Source of the DNA: JAFAXD01 sp963833605 | Lineage (GTDB): Bacteria; Pseudomonadota; Alphaproteobacteria; Rhizobiales; Xanthobacteraceae | DNA length: 64,000 nt | Reading direction: 5' to 3' | Assembly: GCA_963833605.1 (NCBI GenBank) | Contig: CAWHYZ010000017.1 | Coordinates: forward strand, 248,001-312,000 | Part shown: positions 9,154 through 21,294 of the stretch, one piece after another | Position numbering within the stretch: the stretch's first letter is position 1 | Layout: each line of letters starts with the position of its first letter | Program-made: the position numbers and the translations under genes | Notes under the pieces: generated by a model | What the model was told of the DNA's origin: nothing | Databases searched by the model: none | What the model saw: the letters and a program-made list of their open reading frames with translations, nothing else

Positions 9154-9330
9154 TCATTCGATCACCTCGCCGGCGCGCGGCAGGATCGGCACTGGGATCG
9201 TCAGCCTGAGCGCCTTGGCGGTCTTGAGATTGGCCACCAGCTCGAACTTCGTAGGCAGTTCGGCCGGCATATCTAGCGGTTTGCTCTTATGAAGCACCTT
9301 GGCAACGATGCAACCTGCTCGCAAAACATG
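9154..9330 (-). pseudogene. C-terminal remnant of a TrpX-like (PF04392) ABC substrate-binding protein
   Basis: The frame ending at the TGA at 9154-9156 encodes about 55 residues that match the usual C-terminal end of this receptor family: AELPTKFELVANLKTAKALR, then LTIPVPILPRAGEVIE and stop. No intact upstream part with a signal peptide can be followed, so only the tail of the gene survives. It lies behind an intact receptor of another family. Confidence 0.7.
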
Positions 9331-9635
9331 CCGGCTTTGAGATTGCGACCAGAGCGCGCCGATACATCAGGCTGTTTGGACGCATGACGGGCCCAGCACC
9401 TATGATGCCATCATTCATGGAAAGCCGTCGGGAATGGACCAAGGTGAGATTGTCGCTCGTATTGGACAACTCATTCCCACCAACCATTTCGGTCTATCGA
9501 AGCTGTCGGCACAGGATATTGGATCAATGTCGCGCGATGGCGACACGCTCTCCGATTTCAGACAGAAGCTATCCCAAAAGGTCGATGATATGATTCCACT
9601 CACCGCGTCGCGCGGCCAGCATCGAAGGCATGCGG
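9331..9635. other. Intergenic stretch without recognisable gene
   Basis: About 300 bases between the receptor remnant and the C26 hydrolase. Open frames here are short and have no family-like motifs. Confidence 0.4.
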
Positions 9636-10408
9636 TTATGCGGCGCGCTTGCGCATCGAAAGCGCCGCGCCGAATGCTTGAAACAACGCGCGGTTCACCG
9701 GGTTGCGTTGCGGATCGTACTCGGCGTGCCATTGAACGCCGAGCGCGAAGCCTGGCGCGTCGGCGATGCGGATTGCCTCGATCGTGCCGTCTTCCGCCAC
9801 GCCCTCGACGACCACCCGCTCGCCGGGCTCGAGAATGCCCTGGCCATGCAGCGAGTTCACGCGGATGGTCTCGCGGCCGAGGATCTGCGCGAAGGCGCCG
9901 CCCGGAACGAGTTTGAACGTCATGGCGGTCGGCGAAGATGACGGTCGTGATCCGGATGAATTTCACCCGTTTCCAACCGCGGCATCCGATGGTTCATGCG
10001 CCCGGGCAATTCGCGGATCTCGTGATGCAGCGAGCCGCCGAAGGCAACGTTCATCTCCTGAAAGCCGCGGCAGACGCCAAAAATCGGCACGCCTCGGGCG
10101 ACGCAGACGTCGATCAGCGCCAGCGCCACGGCATCACGAGCCTCGTCGTAGGGTTCATGCCCGGGATGCGGTTCGGCACGGAAACGGGCCGGATGAACAT
10201 TTGCGCGCGCGCCCGTCAGCAACACGCCGTCAACCACCTCCAGTAACGCACCGATATCCGTAATGTCCGGCACGCCTGCAAACATCAGAGGCAGCGCGCC
10301 CGCGACTTCGGCCACCGCACGAAGGGTTCTTTCGCCGACAGCTTGCACGGTAAACCGATTTTCGACGAGATGCGTATTCGCGATCACGCCGACCACGGGT
10401 TTCACCAT
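9636..10408 (-). pseudogene. Gamma-glutamyl-GABA hydrolase-like peptidase C26, frameshifted
   Basis: Two overlapping frames make up one class I glutamine amidotransferase-like protein. The 5' part (10408-9920) carries the nucleophile loop IFGVCRGFQEMN. The 3' part (9923-9636) carries the catalytic histidine/glutamate segment GVQWHAEYDPQ. Between them the reading frame must shift near 9925-9945. The first frame ends in TGA that overlaps the ATG of the second (ATGA), so two polypeptides could be made by coupled initiation, but a single enzyme would not be. PuuD-type enzymes release GABA from gamma-glutamyl-GABA; the real substrate here is unknown. The break may be decay or a sequencing error. 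Confidence 0.75.
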
Positions 10409-10476
10409 TGCCTAGCCCTCATTGTCCCGGTCGCGAATCCCATATCTACTCGACGAGCCCTCACGCCCGCAAATCC

Positions 10477-11645
10477 TCAAACGCGTCCTCCAAGCGCGCC
10501 GAGCGCCTCCTCGAGGATCGGGCGCGGGGTGGCGAAGTTGAACCGCAGCCAGGTCTCGCCGCCCGGCCCGAACTGCTGGCCTGGGCTGGCGAAGATGCGC
10601 GCGCGGTTCTTGACCCTGGCGGCGACCTCCTCGGGCGGCAGGCCGGTCCTGGAAAAATCGACCCACGCCAGATAGGTGGCGGCGAGCCGCATCGAGCGGG
10701 CGCCGGGCGCCGCCGCCTGGATCCGCGCGTCAAAGAGATCGCGGTTCCCGGCGAGGTATGGCAGCAGCGCGTCGAGCCACGCCTCGCCGGTCCGCCAAGC
10801 CGCCTCGGTCGCGATCATGCCGAACCTGTTGTAGGAGCCAAGACCGCTCGCCGCGATCCGCGCGTCGAGGCGACGCTTCAACGCCGCATTCGAGGTGACG
10901 CACGCGCCGACATGGGCGCCGGCGAGATTGAAGGTCTTGGTGGCGGCGACGCAGGTGATCAGACGGTCCGCGATCTCGGGCGCGGCGGCGATCGTGGGCG
11001 TGTGCTTGGAGCCGTCGAGGACGAGATCGCAATGGATCTCGTCGGAAACCAGGATCAAGTCGTGCTCGGCGCACAAGGCGGCCAGCGCGCGGATCTCCTC
11101 GACCGACCAGACTGTCCCGCCCGGATTGTGTGGGCTGCAGAAGAACACGACCTTCGTCCGCGGCGTCAGCTTCGCGCGCAGCGCCCCGAGATCCATCGCG
11201 TAGCGACCGTCGGTCTCGACCAGCTGGGCGTCGAGAATGCGCCGCTCATTGGCGAGAATGATCTTGCGGAAAGCATGATAGGCGGGCGGGAAGACGACGA
11301 CCTCGTCGCCGGGCGCTGCTCACCGCCTGAAGGATGAGACCCAGCCCAGAAACGATCCCGGGCGTCGGGCTCACCCAGTCCGGATCGACCCGCCAGCCAT
11401 GCCGACGCGCCATCCAATCGGCGAGTGCGGCCGCCCAGCTGCCCGTGTCGGCGTAATAGCCGTGGGTTGCGCGCTCGACCTCGGCGGCGAGAGCTTCCGT
11501 CACGCCCGGCGGCGCGGCGAAATCCATGTCCGCGACCCACATCGGGATCGCATCCGGCGACTCGATGCCCGAGAGCCGCGCCGATATCGTCCCATTTCAC
11601 GGCGTGCGTGCCGCGGCGCTCGATAACGCGGTCGAAATCGAACAT
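10477..11645 (-). pseudogene. MalY/PatB-type PLP-dependent C-S lyase/aminotransferase, two frameshifts
   Basis: Start at 11645 (MFDFDRVIERRGTHAVKWD, typical PatB N-terminus). The frame then shifts near 11577-11583 to enter GIESPDAIPMWVADMDF, and again near 11313-11320 to enter PGDEVVVFPPAYHAF. Removing one base at each place restores a continuous protein of about 390 residues. Later motifs are normal: SPHNPGG, VSDEIHCDL and the PLP-lysine region AATKTFNLAG. The family cleaves cystathionine or cysteine conjugates. As read, no full-length product is possible. It lies beside the frameshifted C26 gene. Confidence 0.8.
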
Positions 11646-11941
11646 GTGACTGCGGCTCTCCGATGGCGCATTGCGTGAGCGCCCAGTCGTCCTGGGGCCC
11701 GGGGCCGCCTCGCCTACTTCAGTGAACTTGGTGGGCCTCATCCGGGGTTCCTCGGTGAATTCTATGTTGAATAGATTCGGTTGGAGGATCCGCCATCGAG
11801 ACAAAATCTTCAAGGCGATGACTTCGGCTGTGGGTCTTGGTGGCGTGCGAACGCGACGGGCGGAGAACACGACGCTGATGACGTTGCCGGCTGTCTGCGC
11901 TCCGTAGATGAGACGAAGTTTCCCCGGAGCCACACTCTAAA

Positions 11942-12730
11942 TTACGTTGGCACGCGACCTTTGATCGCGTTGGCGCGTGCACTGTAGGTGACTCGCCCCG
12001 CGGCATCCGCCGGCAGGCGCGCCTGCACTCGCGCTTTGAGGATTTCGACATCGCGCGCCGCCATAGCAGCAACTGTCGGGCCGACACTCGACCCCAGCAG
12101 GCTGGTCGTCCAGAAATCGTCGAAATCGGCGAACGTCCGTTGCACCGTGATCTCCCGGGTTTCGACCGCATCGAGACCCGCACCCGTCCACAAGTCCCGT
12201 AGCGCTTCCATCCGCGACGCGCTGGAGCTCGGCGGGCTCAGGGGCGTAACACCCATTGCACGCATCTCGATGCGGATCGGTTCCAAAGGAAATCCGCCGC
12301 CCAGCATGTCCCACGCATAGGCCGCGACTGTGCCGCCCGGACAAACCACCCGCACCATCTCGGCAACGCCTTTGGCCGGGTCGGGAACGAAGAATATCAC
12401 CAGCGCCATGACGGCTGCATCGAACCTGGCTTCGGAGAAAGGAAGCGCCATGGCGTCGCCCTGGCGGAACTCCGCTACGCGCGCCGCAGGTCGTGTGCGC
12501 GCAAACGCGAGCTGTCCTTCGGACGGATCAATCCCCTGAACCTCGGCTGGCGAGCACCGTTCGGCGAGCAGTTCGGTGAAGGCGCCGTTGCCGCAGCCGA
12601 TGTCGATCCATCGCAGGCCCGAACGTGGTGCCAGCCAATTCAGGAAGATCTCACCCGCGAGCCGGCTCCAGCTTCCCATCATTCGCTCGTAGGCGGCCCC
12701 GTCGTCGAAGCGGATTTGATGTTCAGCCAT
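11942..12730 (-). CDS. Class I SAM-dependent methyltransferase
   Basis: About 262 residues from the ATG at 12730, chosen because AAAGGA precedes it. SAM-binding motif I is WIDIGCGNGAF, with the acidic motif II in VQGIDPSE. The motif FRQGDAMALPFSEARFDAAV is the classical UbiE/Methyltransf_11 post-II region. It probably methylates a small molecule. No partner genes are adjacent. Confidence 0.88.
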   Translation of the reverse strand: MAEHQIRFDDGAAYERMMGSWSRLAGEIFLNWLAPRSGLRWIDIGCGNGAFTELLAERCSPAEVQGIDPSEGQLAFARTRPAARVAEFRQGDAMALPFSEARFDAAVMALVIFFVPDPAKGVAEMVRVVCPGGTVAAYAWDMLGGGFPLEPIRIEMRAMGVTPLSPPSSSASRMEALRDLWTGAGLDAVETREITVQRTFADFDDFWTTSLLGSSVGPTVAAMAARDVEILKARVQARLPADAAGRVTYSARANAIKGRVPT

Positions 12731-12983
12731 CAGTTCCTTCCTTTGTTGCTCTATTTTTTTGAGTGGCCCCGGAGATATCGCCATAGACGGCACGGCTCGG
12801 CGGTGCGTCCCCAGGCCGACGCGATGGCGCACTCTTTATTTCGTCGGCATGCGCAATCGGTGAGACGGTACTCGGCAGCGGCACGCTCGGCAGGGCCGGC
12901 GAGATCAAGAACGTGAGCCAAGTGTTCCAGCCGTGCGCGCGGTGCGCGGCGTCGAATTGCTTGTAACTCTTCAGATTGACGGC

Positions 12984-13955
12984 TTATTCCAGCTTGATGC
13001 CAGCGGATTTGATGACTTTGGCCCATTTGTCGGTTTCGGCGGCGATGAATTTTTCGAATTCAGCGGGTGTCATCGGCATCGGCGCAACGCCCAAGTCATT
13101 GAGTCGTGCCTTCAACTTCGGATCGGCGAGCGCGACGTTCATCGCTTCGTTGAGCTTGTCGACGATCTCGCCGGGTGTGTCCTTGGGCGCTGCGAGCCCG
13201 TACCAACCTGCGGCCTCGTAGCCCGGCACAAATTCGCCTACCGCGGGAACGTCCGGCAGCGCCTCCAGCCGTTTTGCGGGGGTCGTCGCAAGGGCACGCA
13301 GCTGGCCGGTGCGAATCAACTCGAGCGCCTGCGGGATCGGACTGAACACGACCTGTACCTGTCCGGAGACCAAATCAGCCATGTAGGCGCCGCGATACGG
13401 GATGTGAACCAGCTCGGTGCCGGTCATGATCTGGAACAGTTCGCCGAAGATATGGGGTGAGGATCCGTTGCCGCCCGAGGCCATGTTGATTTTGCTTGGA
13501 TTCGCCTTCGCATAGGCGATGAATTCCGCAAGGGTCTTGGCCGGGAATGACGGCGGGACCACCACGACAAACGGGGCGTTGGCAATGCCGGCGACCGGCA
13601 CGATGTCGCGCCTGAAATTGAAACTGAGATTTGGATAGAGCGTTGCGTTGACCGCGTTGGTGGAGACCGGTCCCAGGAGCGTGTAACCGTCCGGCGGGGA
13701 TCTCACAACGAATTCGGTCGCGATATTGCCGCCGAAACCCGGCCGGTTCTCGATGATGAATTGTTCGCCGAGACGATCCGACAACCATTGGCCGGCAAGA
13801 CGCGCGATGATGTCGGGCGCGCTGCCTGCAGGATACATGACGATCAGATGCACCGGTCGCGCCGGATAGGCCTGCGCCCATGCGGTGCGTGAAATGACCG
13901 GGAGCGCGGCCGCGCCCGCGGCCAGACGCAGAACATTGCGGCGGGGAAGTTTCAT
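12984..13955 (-). CDS. Bug/TctC-family tripartite tricarboxylate transporter receptor
   Basis: A 323-residue exported receptor with a Tat-like signal (MKLPRRNVLRLAAG). It has the family hallmarks: YPARPVHLIVMYPAGSAPD at the start of the mature domain, IENRPGFGGNIAT, and SPPDGYTLL. Bug receptors bind carboxylates or aromatic acids. The membrane subunits TctA/TctB are not nearby, which is common because Bug families are expanded and often orphan. Confidence 0.9.
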   Translation of the reverse strand: MKLPRRNVLRLAAGAAALPVISRTAWAQAYPARPVHLIVMYPAGSAPDIIARLAGQWLSDRLGEQFIIENRPGFGGNIATEFVVRSPPDGYTLLGPVSTNAVNATLYPNLSFNFRRDIVPVAGIANAPFVVVVPPSFPAKTLAEFIAYAKANPSKINMASGGNGSSPHIFGELFQIMTGTELVHIPYRGAYMADLVSGQVQVVFSPIPQALELIRTGQLRALATTPAKRLEALPDVPAVGEFVPGYEAAGWYGLAAPKDTPGEIVDKLNEAMNVALADPKLKARLNDLGVAPMPMTPAEFEKFIAAETDKWAKVIKSAGIKLE

Positions 13956-14331
13956 GGCATTGCCTCACGAGCTTGATTGCCTTCCGCACATGCAGAAGGG
14001 GAAACGCGAACCGAAGCCTGTTCATTTTCGAATTGCGCGCCCGCCGCAGGCATCATCGCTGCCCTTAATGACTTCACGGAACCTCGGCATGTCCCGCTGG
14101 CAGCTCTACGACGCGGCTTACATTAATTGTCTGGCCGCTCGTTGCAAAGCCAATAGGGTCACGCCCTAAAGGTCGGCTTGCGCGCCGGCAACAACCATTG
14201 CCCCAATCTCCGCCCGCGAGCCGCAGGTACGCAATTTGCCGAGGGTTCGAGAGAACCCAGGCACGGCGGCGTCGACCCAATTCTCGTCTGCAAACGCGGG
14301 CGCTCGCCTGCCACCGCGCTGTCAGCCGCTC
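13956..14331. other. Intergenic stretch without recognisable gene
   Basis: 376 bases between the Bug receptor and the end of the giant surface-protein gene. No convincing gene or strong terminator was seen. Confidence 0.4.
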
Positions 14332-17300
14332 TCAGGTTTGGTGCGGGTTGACGAGCGTCGTCGGCCCCGGATCGGTCATCGCCACGATCGGCGGATTGCC
14401 GATCAGCGTTCCGCCATGGCCGTCGCTTGCCTTGGTAAACTGATCCGCGAGGTACTGGCCGAGCAACGATATCATTGCGCTGTGGACGCCGTCGTCAATC
14501 GTCAGCGTCCCCCCGCTATTATCACCGTTTGCCGAATAGCCGAGGGTCGTGTTCGCGGAGAAGTCGATGTCGGCGAGGTCGATTTTGTCCTCCCCGCCGA
14601 AATTCGCGATCTGACCTTGAAAGTTCTGCAAATCATCAAGCTTGAGCGTGCCGCTTTCGCCGGCAAACAGAAATTTTCTGATACCCCGGTTGCCAGCTCA
14701 AGCTGCGCCCCCTCGCTGATCGTCGAACTGCCGCGATCTTCATTTGAAGAGATCACTGAAGGATCGACGACGAGGGTCCCGCCATGGCCGTCGCTCGAAG
14801 CGGACCAGACCAGACCGAGATAATTCCCGACCAGCGCAAGCTGCGCCGTGTGGGTCCCGTCGACGACTGTCAGCGTTCCGCTCGCGGCATCGCCCGAATA
14901 CGTGGCATGTGTGTTCGTCGCACTGAAGGCGATGTCCGACAGATCGATCTTGGTGGTCGGCGTGAGACCTCCCACATGGCCCGTGTAGGTCAGCGCATGA
15001 TCCAGCCTCAGCGTCCCGGTCGATGCGGCGGCGAAGTTGACGTCGATCGAGGAGGACGCTCCGCCAACTCGCAGCAATCCACCTGCCGATATCAGGCCGC
15101 TGCCGCCCACCGATCCACTCACGAACAGGGTGCCGCCATCCGCTTCGAGCGTGCCGGTATTGCCGGTCGTGCCGCTCAGATTAAGCGTGCCGGCCTGGAC
15201 ATCGACGAGGCCGCTGTTGGTGAACGCGACACTGATCTGCGAGGTTGCCGCACTGCCGCTCTTGGTGAACGTTCCCTGGTTGTTGACCGCCGCCGTGGCC
15301 CCGGTATCGGCCCCGCCGCGATTGGTGGCGCTGACGGTCATCCCGCTGGTCGTCGTCTGATCGTTGAATGTCGCTCCGCTCGCGATTGCCAAAATGCCGG
15401 AACCGGGGTCCGTACTGCCATTCAGGTTGATGGTGACATTCGTCCCCGTCGCCGTGCTGCTTCCACCAAGCTGCAAGGTGCGACCGCCGTCGAGTGAAAA
15501 GCTCGTCGTGCTGAACGCTGCACCGCCCTGCGCGATCGTCGTTCCGCCACCGCTTTGCCTCCCGCCGGACAGCGTCGACAGGCCGGAAACCGTCAGCGTT
15601 CCGCCGCCGTTGAGCAGTCCGGAGGATTCGGCGAGCGCGCCGGCCGTCAGAGCGAACGGCAAGGTCAGCGTTCCGCCGTTGACTGTCAGGCCGCCGGGAT
15701 CGGTGAAGGTCGCATTGATGGTGACCTGGCCACCGCTGACAATCGTATTCGCCACGGTGATGCTCGAGCTACCGTCCAGCGTGTGGGTGCCGCCGGTGAA
15801 CTGCAGCGTGCCCGCGCCGGTATAGCTTGCTCCGACGTTGGTCCCCACGCCTGAGAGCTTAAGCGTCCCGTTCTGGATATCGACGAGCCCATTGTTGTTG
15901 AAGGCGACGCTGATGAATGACGTCCCGGCGCCGGTCTTGCGCAACGTGCCCAGATTGTTCATCGCCGCGCTGGCGCCGGTATCCCCGCTGCGATTGGTCG
16001 CAAACACATCGAACCCGTCGCTGCCGGTGGTCTGATCGAGCAATATCGCGCCGCTCGCGATGGTCAACGCACCCGAACCAGCCTCGCTCACGTGACTGTT
16101 TGGATTGATGCCGTTCAGGTTGATCCACGCGCTTGCACCGGTCGCGGTGCTGGTCCCTCCCAGCTGCAACACTCGCCCGCCATCGAGTGAGAAGGATGAC
16201 TGAGTGGTGTCCGGCGTATTGAATGTCGCTCCGCCCTGCGCCAGGGTTGTCCCGGAACCGCCCTGCGTCCCGGCCGTCAAATTCGACAAGCCGGTCACCG
16301 TCAGCGTCCCGCTGCCGTTGATCTCGCCGCCGCGTTGCACCAGTGCACCGATGGTCGACGAACCGTTGAAGGTTACCGTGTTGCCGTAGGTTCCGTTGCT
16401 TGTGTCGTATACGACCGTGAACGTGCCGGTGCTGGTCGACCCGTTGATGGTCGCCTGGCCGGCGCCGAAAAGTGCGTTGCACTGGATGCTCGATCCCGCA
16501 TCGAATGTGTGCGTGCGCCCGCTGAATTCGACCGTCCCGGCGCCCGTGTAGGTTCCGCCAACGTCGGTGCCGCCGTCCCATAGCTTCAGCGTACCTCGCT
16601 GCACATCCACGGTTCCGGTGTTGACGAACGCGGCTTCAATCTCCAAAAAAGCCGCCGCACCGGTTTTGCGGAACGTGCCCTGATTATTGACCGTTGCTGC
16701 ACTGCCGGGGTCGCCCGTGTGATCATTGGCGAAGATCCGCAGCCCAGTCGTGGTATTGCCGGGATTCGTTGTCGTTTGGTCGTCGAATGTCGCGCCGGCC
16801 CCGATCGTGAACATCCCCGCACCAGTAGCGCTGAGGGAGTTCGGCGCTGATCCGTTCAGATCAAGCGTTGCAAATGCACCGGACGCCGTGCTGAGGCCAC
16901 CGTCGAGCCGCAGCGTGCGTCCGCCGTCCAGCTGGAAGGCGGTCCCGGTGAGGCTCATTCCGCCCTGCACGATCGTCGATCCGGACCCGTTCTGGATTCC
17001 ACTGGAAAAGCTGGCCGCCCCTTTGACGGTCAGGGCGCCACTGCCGGAAAGCACTCCGGCAGTCTGCGAAAATGAGCCAAGGCTTGTCGTGCCGTCGACG
17101 TTGACCTTGCCGGCTTGGAAGCCCTGATGCGGGTCCACCGCGATTGCGAGGGAGCCCTCGATGTCATAGGCCGACACGATGTCCAGTTTCGCCGTCCCGA
17201 TGACCATCAACTGACCGGTGCCGGTGAACGAACCGGCCGTCATCGTGTAGGTCTTGGCGGAAAACTTGATCACGGACCCGTCGGCCACGTGGAAGATGCC

Positions 17301-20300
17301 GTTTTCGGTGCCGCCGCCCGTCAACTCGGCCAAGGGCCGCTCAACATCGAAAGTCCCGCTGTTGACGAACGGAGCCTTGATGGTCAATTGCCCCGTGCTG
17401 CCGATGGTCCGGAACGTACCGAGATTGTTGAACGAAGCGGTCGAGCCGTCGTCCGCGACCCCGCGGTTGCTGTCGTTGACAACCGTCAGATTGGCGGTCG
17501 CATCTTCCAACGTGGCCCCGTCTGCGATCACGAGCGTGCCCGCGCCCGGGTCCGAGGAATAGAAGGTGTCGGTCGGGCCATTCAGGTCGATCGTGGCGAC
17601 CTGACCGCTGATCGAGCTCGAGCCTTCCAAGCGCAGCGTCCTGCCCCCATCGAGTGCGAAATCGCCCTCGAAAACCGCCCCTGCCTTTGCAATCGTGGTG
17701 CCGGCCCCGGTCTGCCGCGCGGATCCGAACACGGATAGCCCGGTCAACGTCAGCGTGCTCGTGCCATTGATCAGCCCGGCGTTCTCAATGAGAATTCTTG
17801 ATGGTTGCGTTGCCGCCGGGCGTGAAGCTGGTGCCACCCTCGATCAGCAGTGTTCCGCCGATGCGGGTTTCACCGGCAACCGAAAGCAGGGACTCGAGCC
17901 ACACTTTGCCATCCCCGTCTCGACGAGCTGTGCCACGTTGACGATGGTATCGATTGTCAGCGACGACGAGGCCGGCAGGGCAATGAAGACGTTGCTCTGC
18001 GCCGTGGGAACGCTCCCGGCACTCCAGTTCGCGGCGGTGTTCCAGGTCCCGGTGCTCGAGTTCACCCACTGGTTGGAGAAGTTCTGAACCGTGAAGTGCG
18101 TGGTGAGGACAGACGAGCCCATGACGTGGCCGGCAACGTCCTTGATTCGCGATTGGTCGATCTCGAAGCGGTCGGAGCCGGCCCCCAGGCCGGAATAGGT
18201 GACCTGGACCAGGCGTCCGTTCTGCTGCAGCGCAATCGCGGCGGGAGCAACAGCAGTGCCGTCAGGTCCAATCAACCGGAACGCCGAGGCCGTGACCGTG
18301 TTCGGGTCAAGCGCCTTGGAGAACTCAAACGTGAAGGTCTGGGATGACGTACCGACGATCATCCCTTCCGAGATCGATTTGTCGATCAGGCGTGGCGCCA
18401 ACTCGCCCAGCACATCGGCCCCAAGCCATTCGATCGCGTAACCGTACAGCGCGGTACCATTGTCTGCGAACCACACCGTGTTGCTCTGGCCGACGGCACC
18501 AGACAGGCCTGAAGTAAACACGAACGGCCCCGCCGTGACCCAACCATTGTACAAACCGCCAACGCCCGAGCCCCCTCGGCCGCCGGTCCAGAACTGTTCC
18601 GACGGCGAGGTTCCGGCGTACCAACGCCAATCACCCGATATGGTTGGATTAGCAGCACCGAGCCAGAATTTCGGACTGTTCGCAACCGGCCCGCTGACAA
18701 AGATATTTTCCGTGCTGCTGTAGATGGTCGCAAGCTGACCCGTCACCCCGGCGAGCAGATGCGTGGGCGCGTCAGCAAGCGCGCCTGCCCATGTGTTGGT
18801 TGTTGCCACGAAGGCATAGAACTTGCCCGTGGCGAAGTTGTAGTGAACGCCCGGATTGTGCGCCAGAACGTCCTGTACCTGCGCCGCCAGCGGATCGATC
18901 CCCGTAACGGTGAAGTTTGTCACGATGGGAGCGTTACCGAGCGCGTTGCCCGCGCGGTCCACGATCTGCGGAGCATTGAGGTCAAGGTGATACTGCCCGG
19001 GCGCCAGATCCGCGTAGGTCAATTGAACCGTGTGGTTGTCTTGACGCAGTTGAATCGAGACGGGACTCAGTGCCGCTCCGCCCGGGTCAAACAACGCGAA
19101 GTTCAACGCATCGACCGCCGCCGCGTCGATCGCCTCCGAGAAGGTGAACGTGAATGCGCGGAATTGCTGGGAAATCGTCGCGCCGTCAGCGATGCTCCGG
19201 CTCACGAGCTGCGGCGGCGTGGTGTCGCGTACGAGCTGTACCGGAATGGTGTCAGATAGTTTGACGTTGCCGCCGGTATCGACCGCGCGCACCTGCAGCG
19301 TCACCTGACCGGAGCCGTTCGCCGCAATGGTGGGCAGCACCGCCGAAAGGTCCCACGGATATTGCACGTCGGTGTTCGCGACCTCGCCGTTGATCAGGAA
19401 CTGCACATTGGCGACCTGCACGTCGTCGGATATTCTGGCCTTGAGGGAGACCATCCGTGCTTCAGTAACTTGAATGCCGGATGTCACCGGGTCGGCATCG
19501 GCCGGCATTTGGGTAATGGTGATGGTCGGCGGCACGCCCTGGGTGTCGAAGGCGCGATAATTGACGACTTGCAGCCCGCCCAGTCCGTCGGCGACGAACG
19601 CGACTCCGGACCCAATCGCAACGTCGTAAGGCTGTTGCGGCAAGGTATAGCGCGTCACGAACTGACCTGTGTTCACCGGATCGGAGGTGTCGACGACGTC
19701 GACCACGTTCACCACGCCGCGGTTGGTCTGGATCCCTGCGACCATCACACCAAGGCCTGATCCGTTGAGCGCAATGCCCGTGCCGGCGATGTTGACCGCA
19801 TCGGGACCGCTGATGAGCGCCGGCGCATCCGGATTGCTCACATCGACGGTCAGATAGCCGCCGATGGTGCCGGTGATATCCGTGCCAACGTCGCCGACAT
19901 AGACGACGCCATCACCGGCAAACAGCCCGGTGCCGGTGTGCGGCAGCGTGAGCGTTCCGCGCAACACCATGACGCCGGTCGAAACATCGACGACCTTCAG
20001 CGTCCCGGCTACATCAAGGGCGTAGAGCGAAGTGCCGTCCAGCGCCAAGCCGGCGAGCGCCGAAACACCGATCAACAGGTGTTGCGCGGATTGGCCGGTC
20101 GCCAGGTCGACGGCGTCGATCGCGGCGCCGTTGCCGGTATAGGCAACGCCGTCAAGCACCTGAACCTTCGAGGCATTGAGCGCAACCGTGGTGACCAGCT
20201 TCGGTTTGGTTGGATCGGACACGTCGACGATCTGCAGTCCGTCAGCGCCGCACGCGACCGCCGCCAACCCGAGAGCGCTGTCAACGGCAACGTCGACCGC

Positions 20301-21029
20301 CAGGCCCTGGAGCGCGATCTGGCCAAGGACTTTGGGTGCTTGGAAGTTGCTGACATCGACGATCGCCAGACCGAAATTGCGCGTTGCGATGTAGGCGATC
20401 TGCTGCGCGGGGTTGGCGATCGATCCTGCCAGAGCGATGGCGCGGGCTTCGCCGCGCAACGGCAGCGAGGCGACCACGCCGGTCGTCGTCACCAGCGAGG
20501 CCGTCCCGTCGAGCCCGGCCTGCAAGACGGCGAGGTCCGTCATGCCCGGCACGAGGTTGTCGCGCTTGTTTGGGTTCACGCCGACCACAAATGCAGCTGA
20601 GCTCGTGAGGCCGTCGGCCAGCGGTGTGCCGAGGTCGGCCGCCATTCCGACGACAGGAATCTGTGTTTGGGCGCCTGACGGTGCGCTCTTGAACAGGGTG
20701 GCGCCGACTTTGAGGTTGGTCGGGTCGAAGACGGTGAGGCGATAGGTCGTATCCGCCCGCAAGAAGTGATTGATCCCGTCGGCCGGATTGAACGTGAACC
20801 GCTCGACGGTTCCGTCGGGGGCCTCCAGCGCTGCATAGAGACGACTGCCGAATAGCGCCGGCGTCGACGCGTCGTCGTCCGTTGCCAGCGCGGTCGATGC
20901 CGACGCCGCGCCGGTCGTCGCGTCTGCGGAAGCAGCGACGGTCGCGCCCGACAGCGGTTGAGAAAATGTCCGTACCCCGACGGGTACGAACATGCCCGCG
21001 GCCATGAAGCTCGTGTACTGACCAAATGT
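14332..21029 (-). pseudogene. Giant modular surface/secreted protein, C-terminal half (beyond the IS)
   Basis: This half continues in the frame that ends at 22425 once the IS is removed (ANG then TFGQYTSF). In order it has an Ig-like/propeller region of repeated IVDVSN/VVDVS strands (about 20.4-19.6 kb), CARDB/Big-like Ig modules, a C-type-lectin-like segment (18.85-18.55 kb, with TGKFYAFVATTNTWAGA and FWLGA...DWRWYAG), and another Big_5-like module. Then come about six 150-200-residue beta-helix repeats (17.8-15.0 kb), and two copies of a DGHGGTL module at the C-terminus. Three further frame breaks (17913-17916, 17793-17794, 14671-14673) are each repaired by one base in a short homopolymer. 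There is no translocator beta-barrel. Type I secretion is likely, though no RTX nonapeptides were seen. Confidence 0.75.
14990..17790 (-). repeat. Long protein repeats (beta-helix type) in the giant protein
   Basis: About six units of roughly 150-200 residues. Each has the order GSGTTxAQGG, SxxLDGGRTLxLGG, an xINLNG strand, IASGATFxDQTT and NNxGTFxKxG. They resemble the filamentous-haemagglutinin/autotransporter-associated beta-strand style of repeat. The units differ enough at DNA level to be old duplications. Confidence 0.7.
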
Positions 21030-21044
21030 ATGGTCCGGCCGTGC
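21030..21044. repeat. IS inverted repeat, left
   Basis: ATGGTCCGGCCGTGC, perfectly complementary to 22410-22424. It marks the element end that lies downstream of the transposase. Confidence 0.85.
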
Positions 21045-21294
21045 GTCGCAAGAGGGTTTCGTCGATCTGGCGGATGTGCGGTCTTGCATCAATGTATCCG
21101 GCCTCTGCTCGGAGCGTGTCGTGCTCCCGGCCATCATGGATATCAGCGCGCGTGCGATCTCATTAGCGGATAGACCTCAGTGGGCCATTCGGGTCACCAG
21201 TGTTCGCATGCGCCGGGAAGACCGATCCTCCATCTCGTTTGATCCTCTCGCAGACCTCGGTGGGTTAGGGTTATCGGGCTATATCATCGTGGGC
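21030..21294 (-). ncRNA. Candidate bridge/seekRNA region of the IS110-family element
   Basis: 265 non-coding bases between the transposase stop and the element end. IS1111-subgroup elements encode their target-guiding RNA here. CATTAGC at 21161-21167 is also found in the flank directly next to the insertion (22427-22433), as expected for a guide segment. AATGTAT at 21091-21097 equals the other junction (21025-21031). RNA boundaries are not known. Confidence 0.35.

Noticed and set aside
14784..17738. Several plus-strand open frames of 60-237 codons
   Set aside because: Shadows of the giant protein's repeats on the opposite strand.
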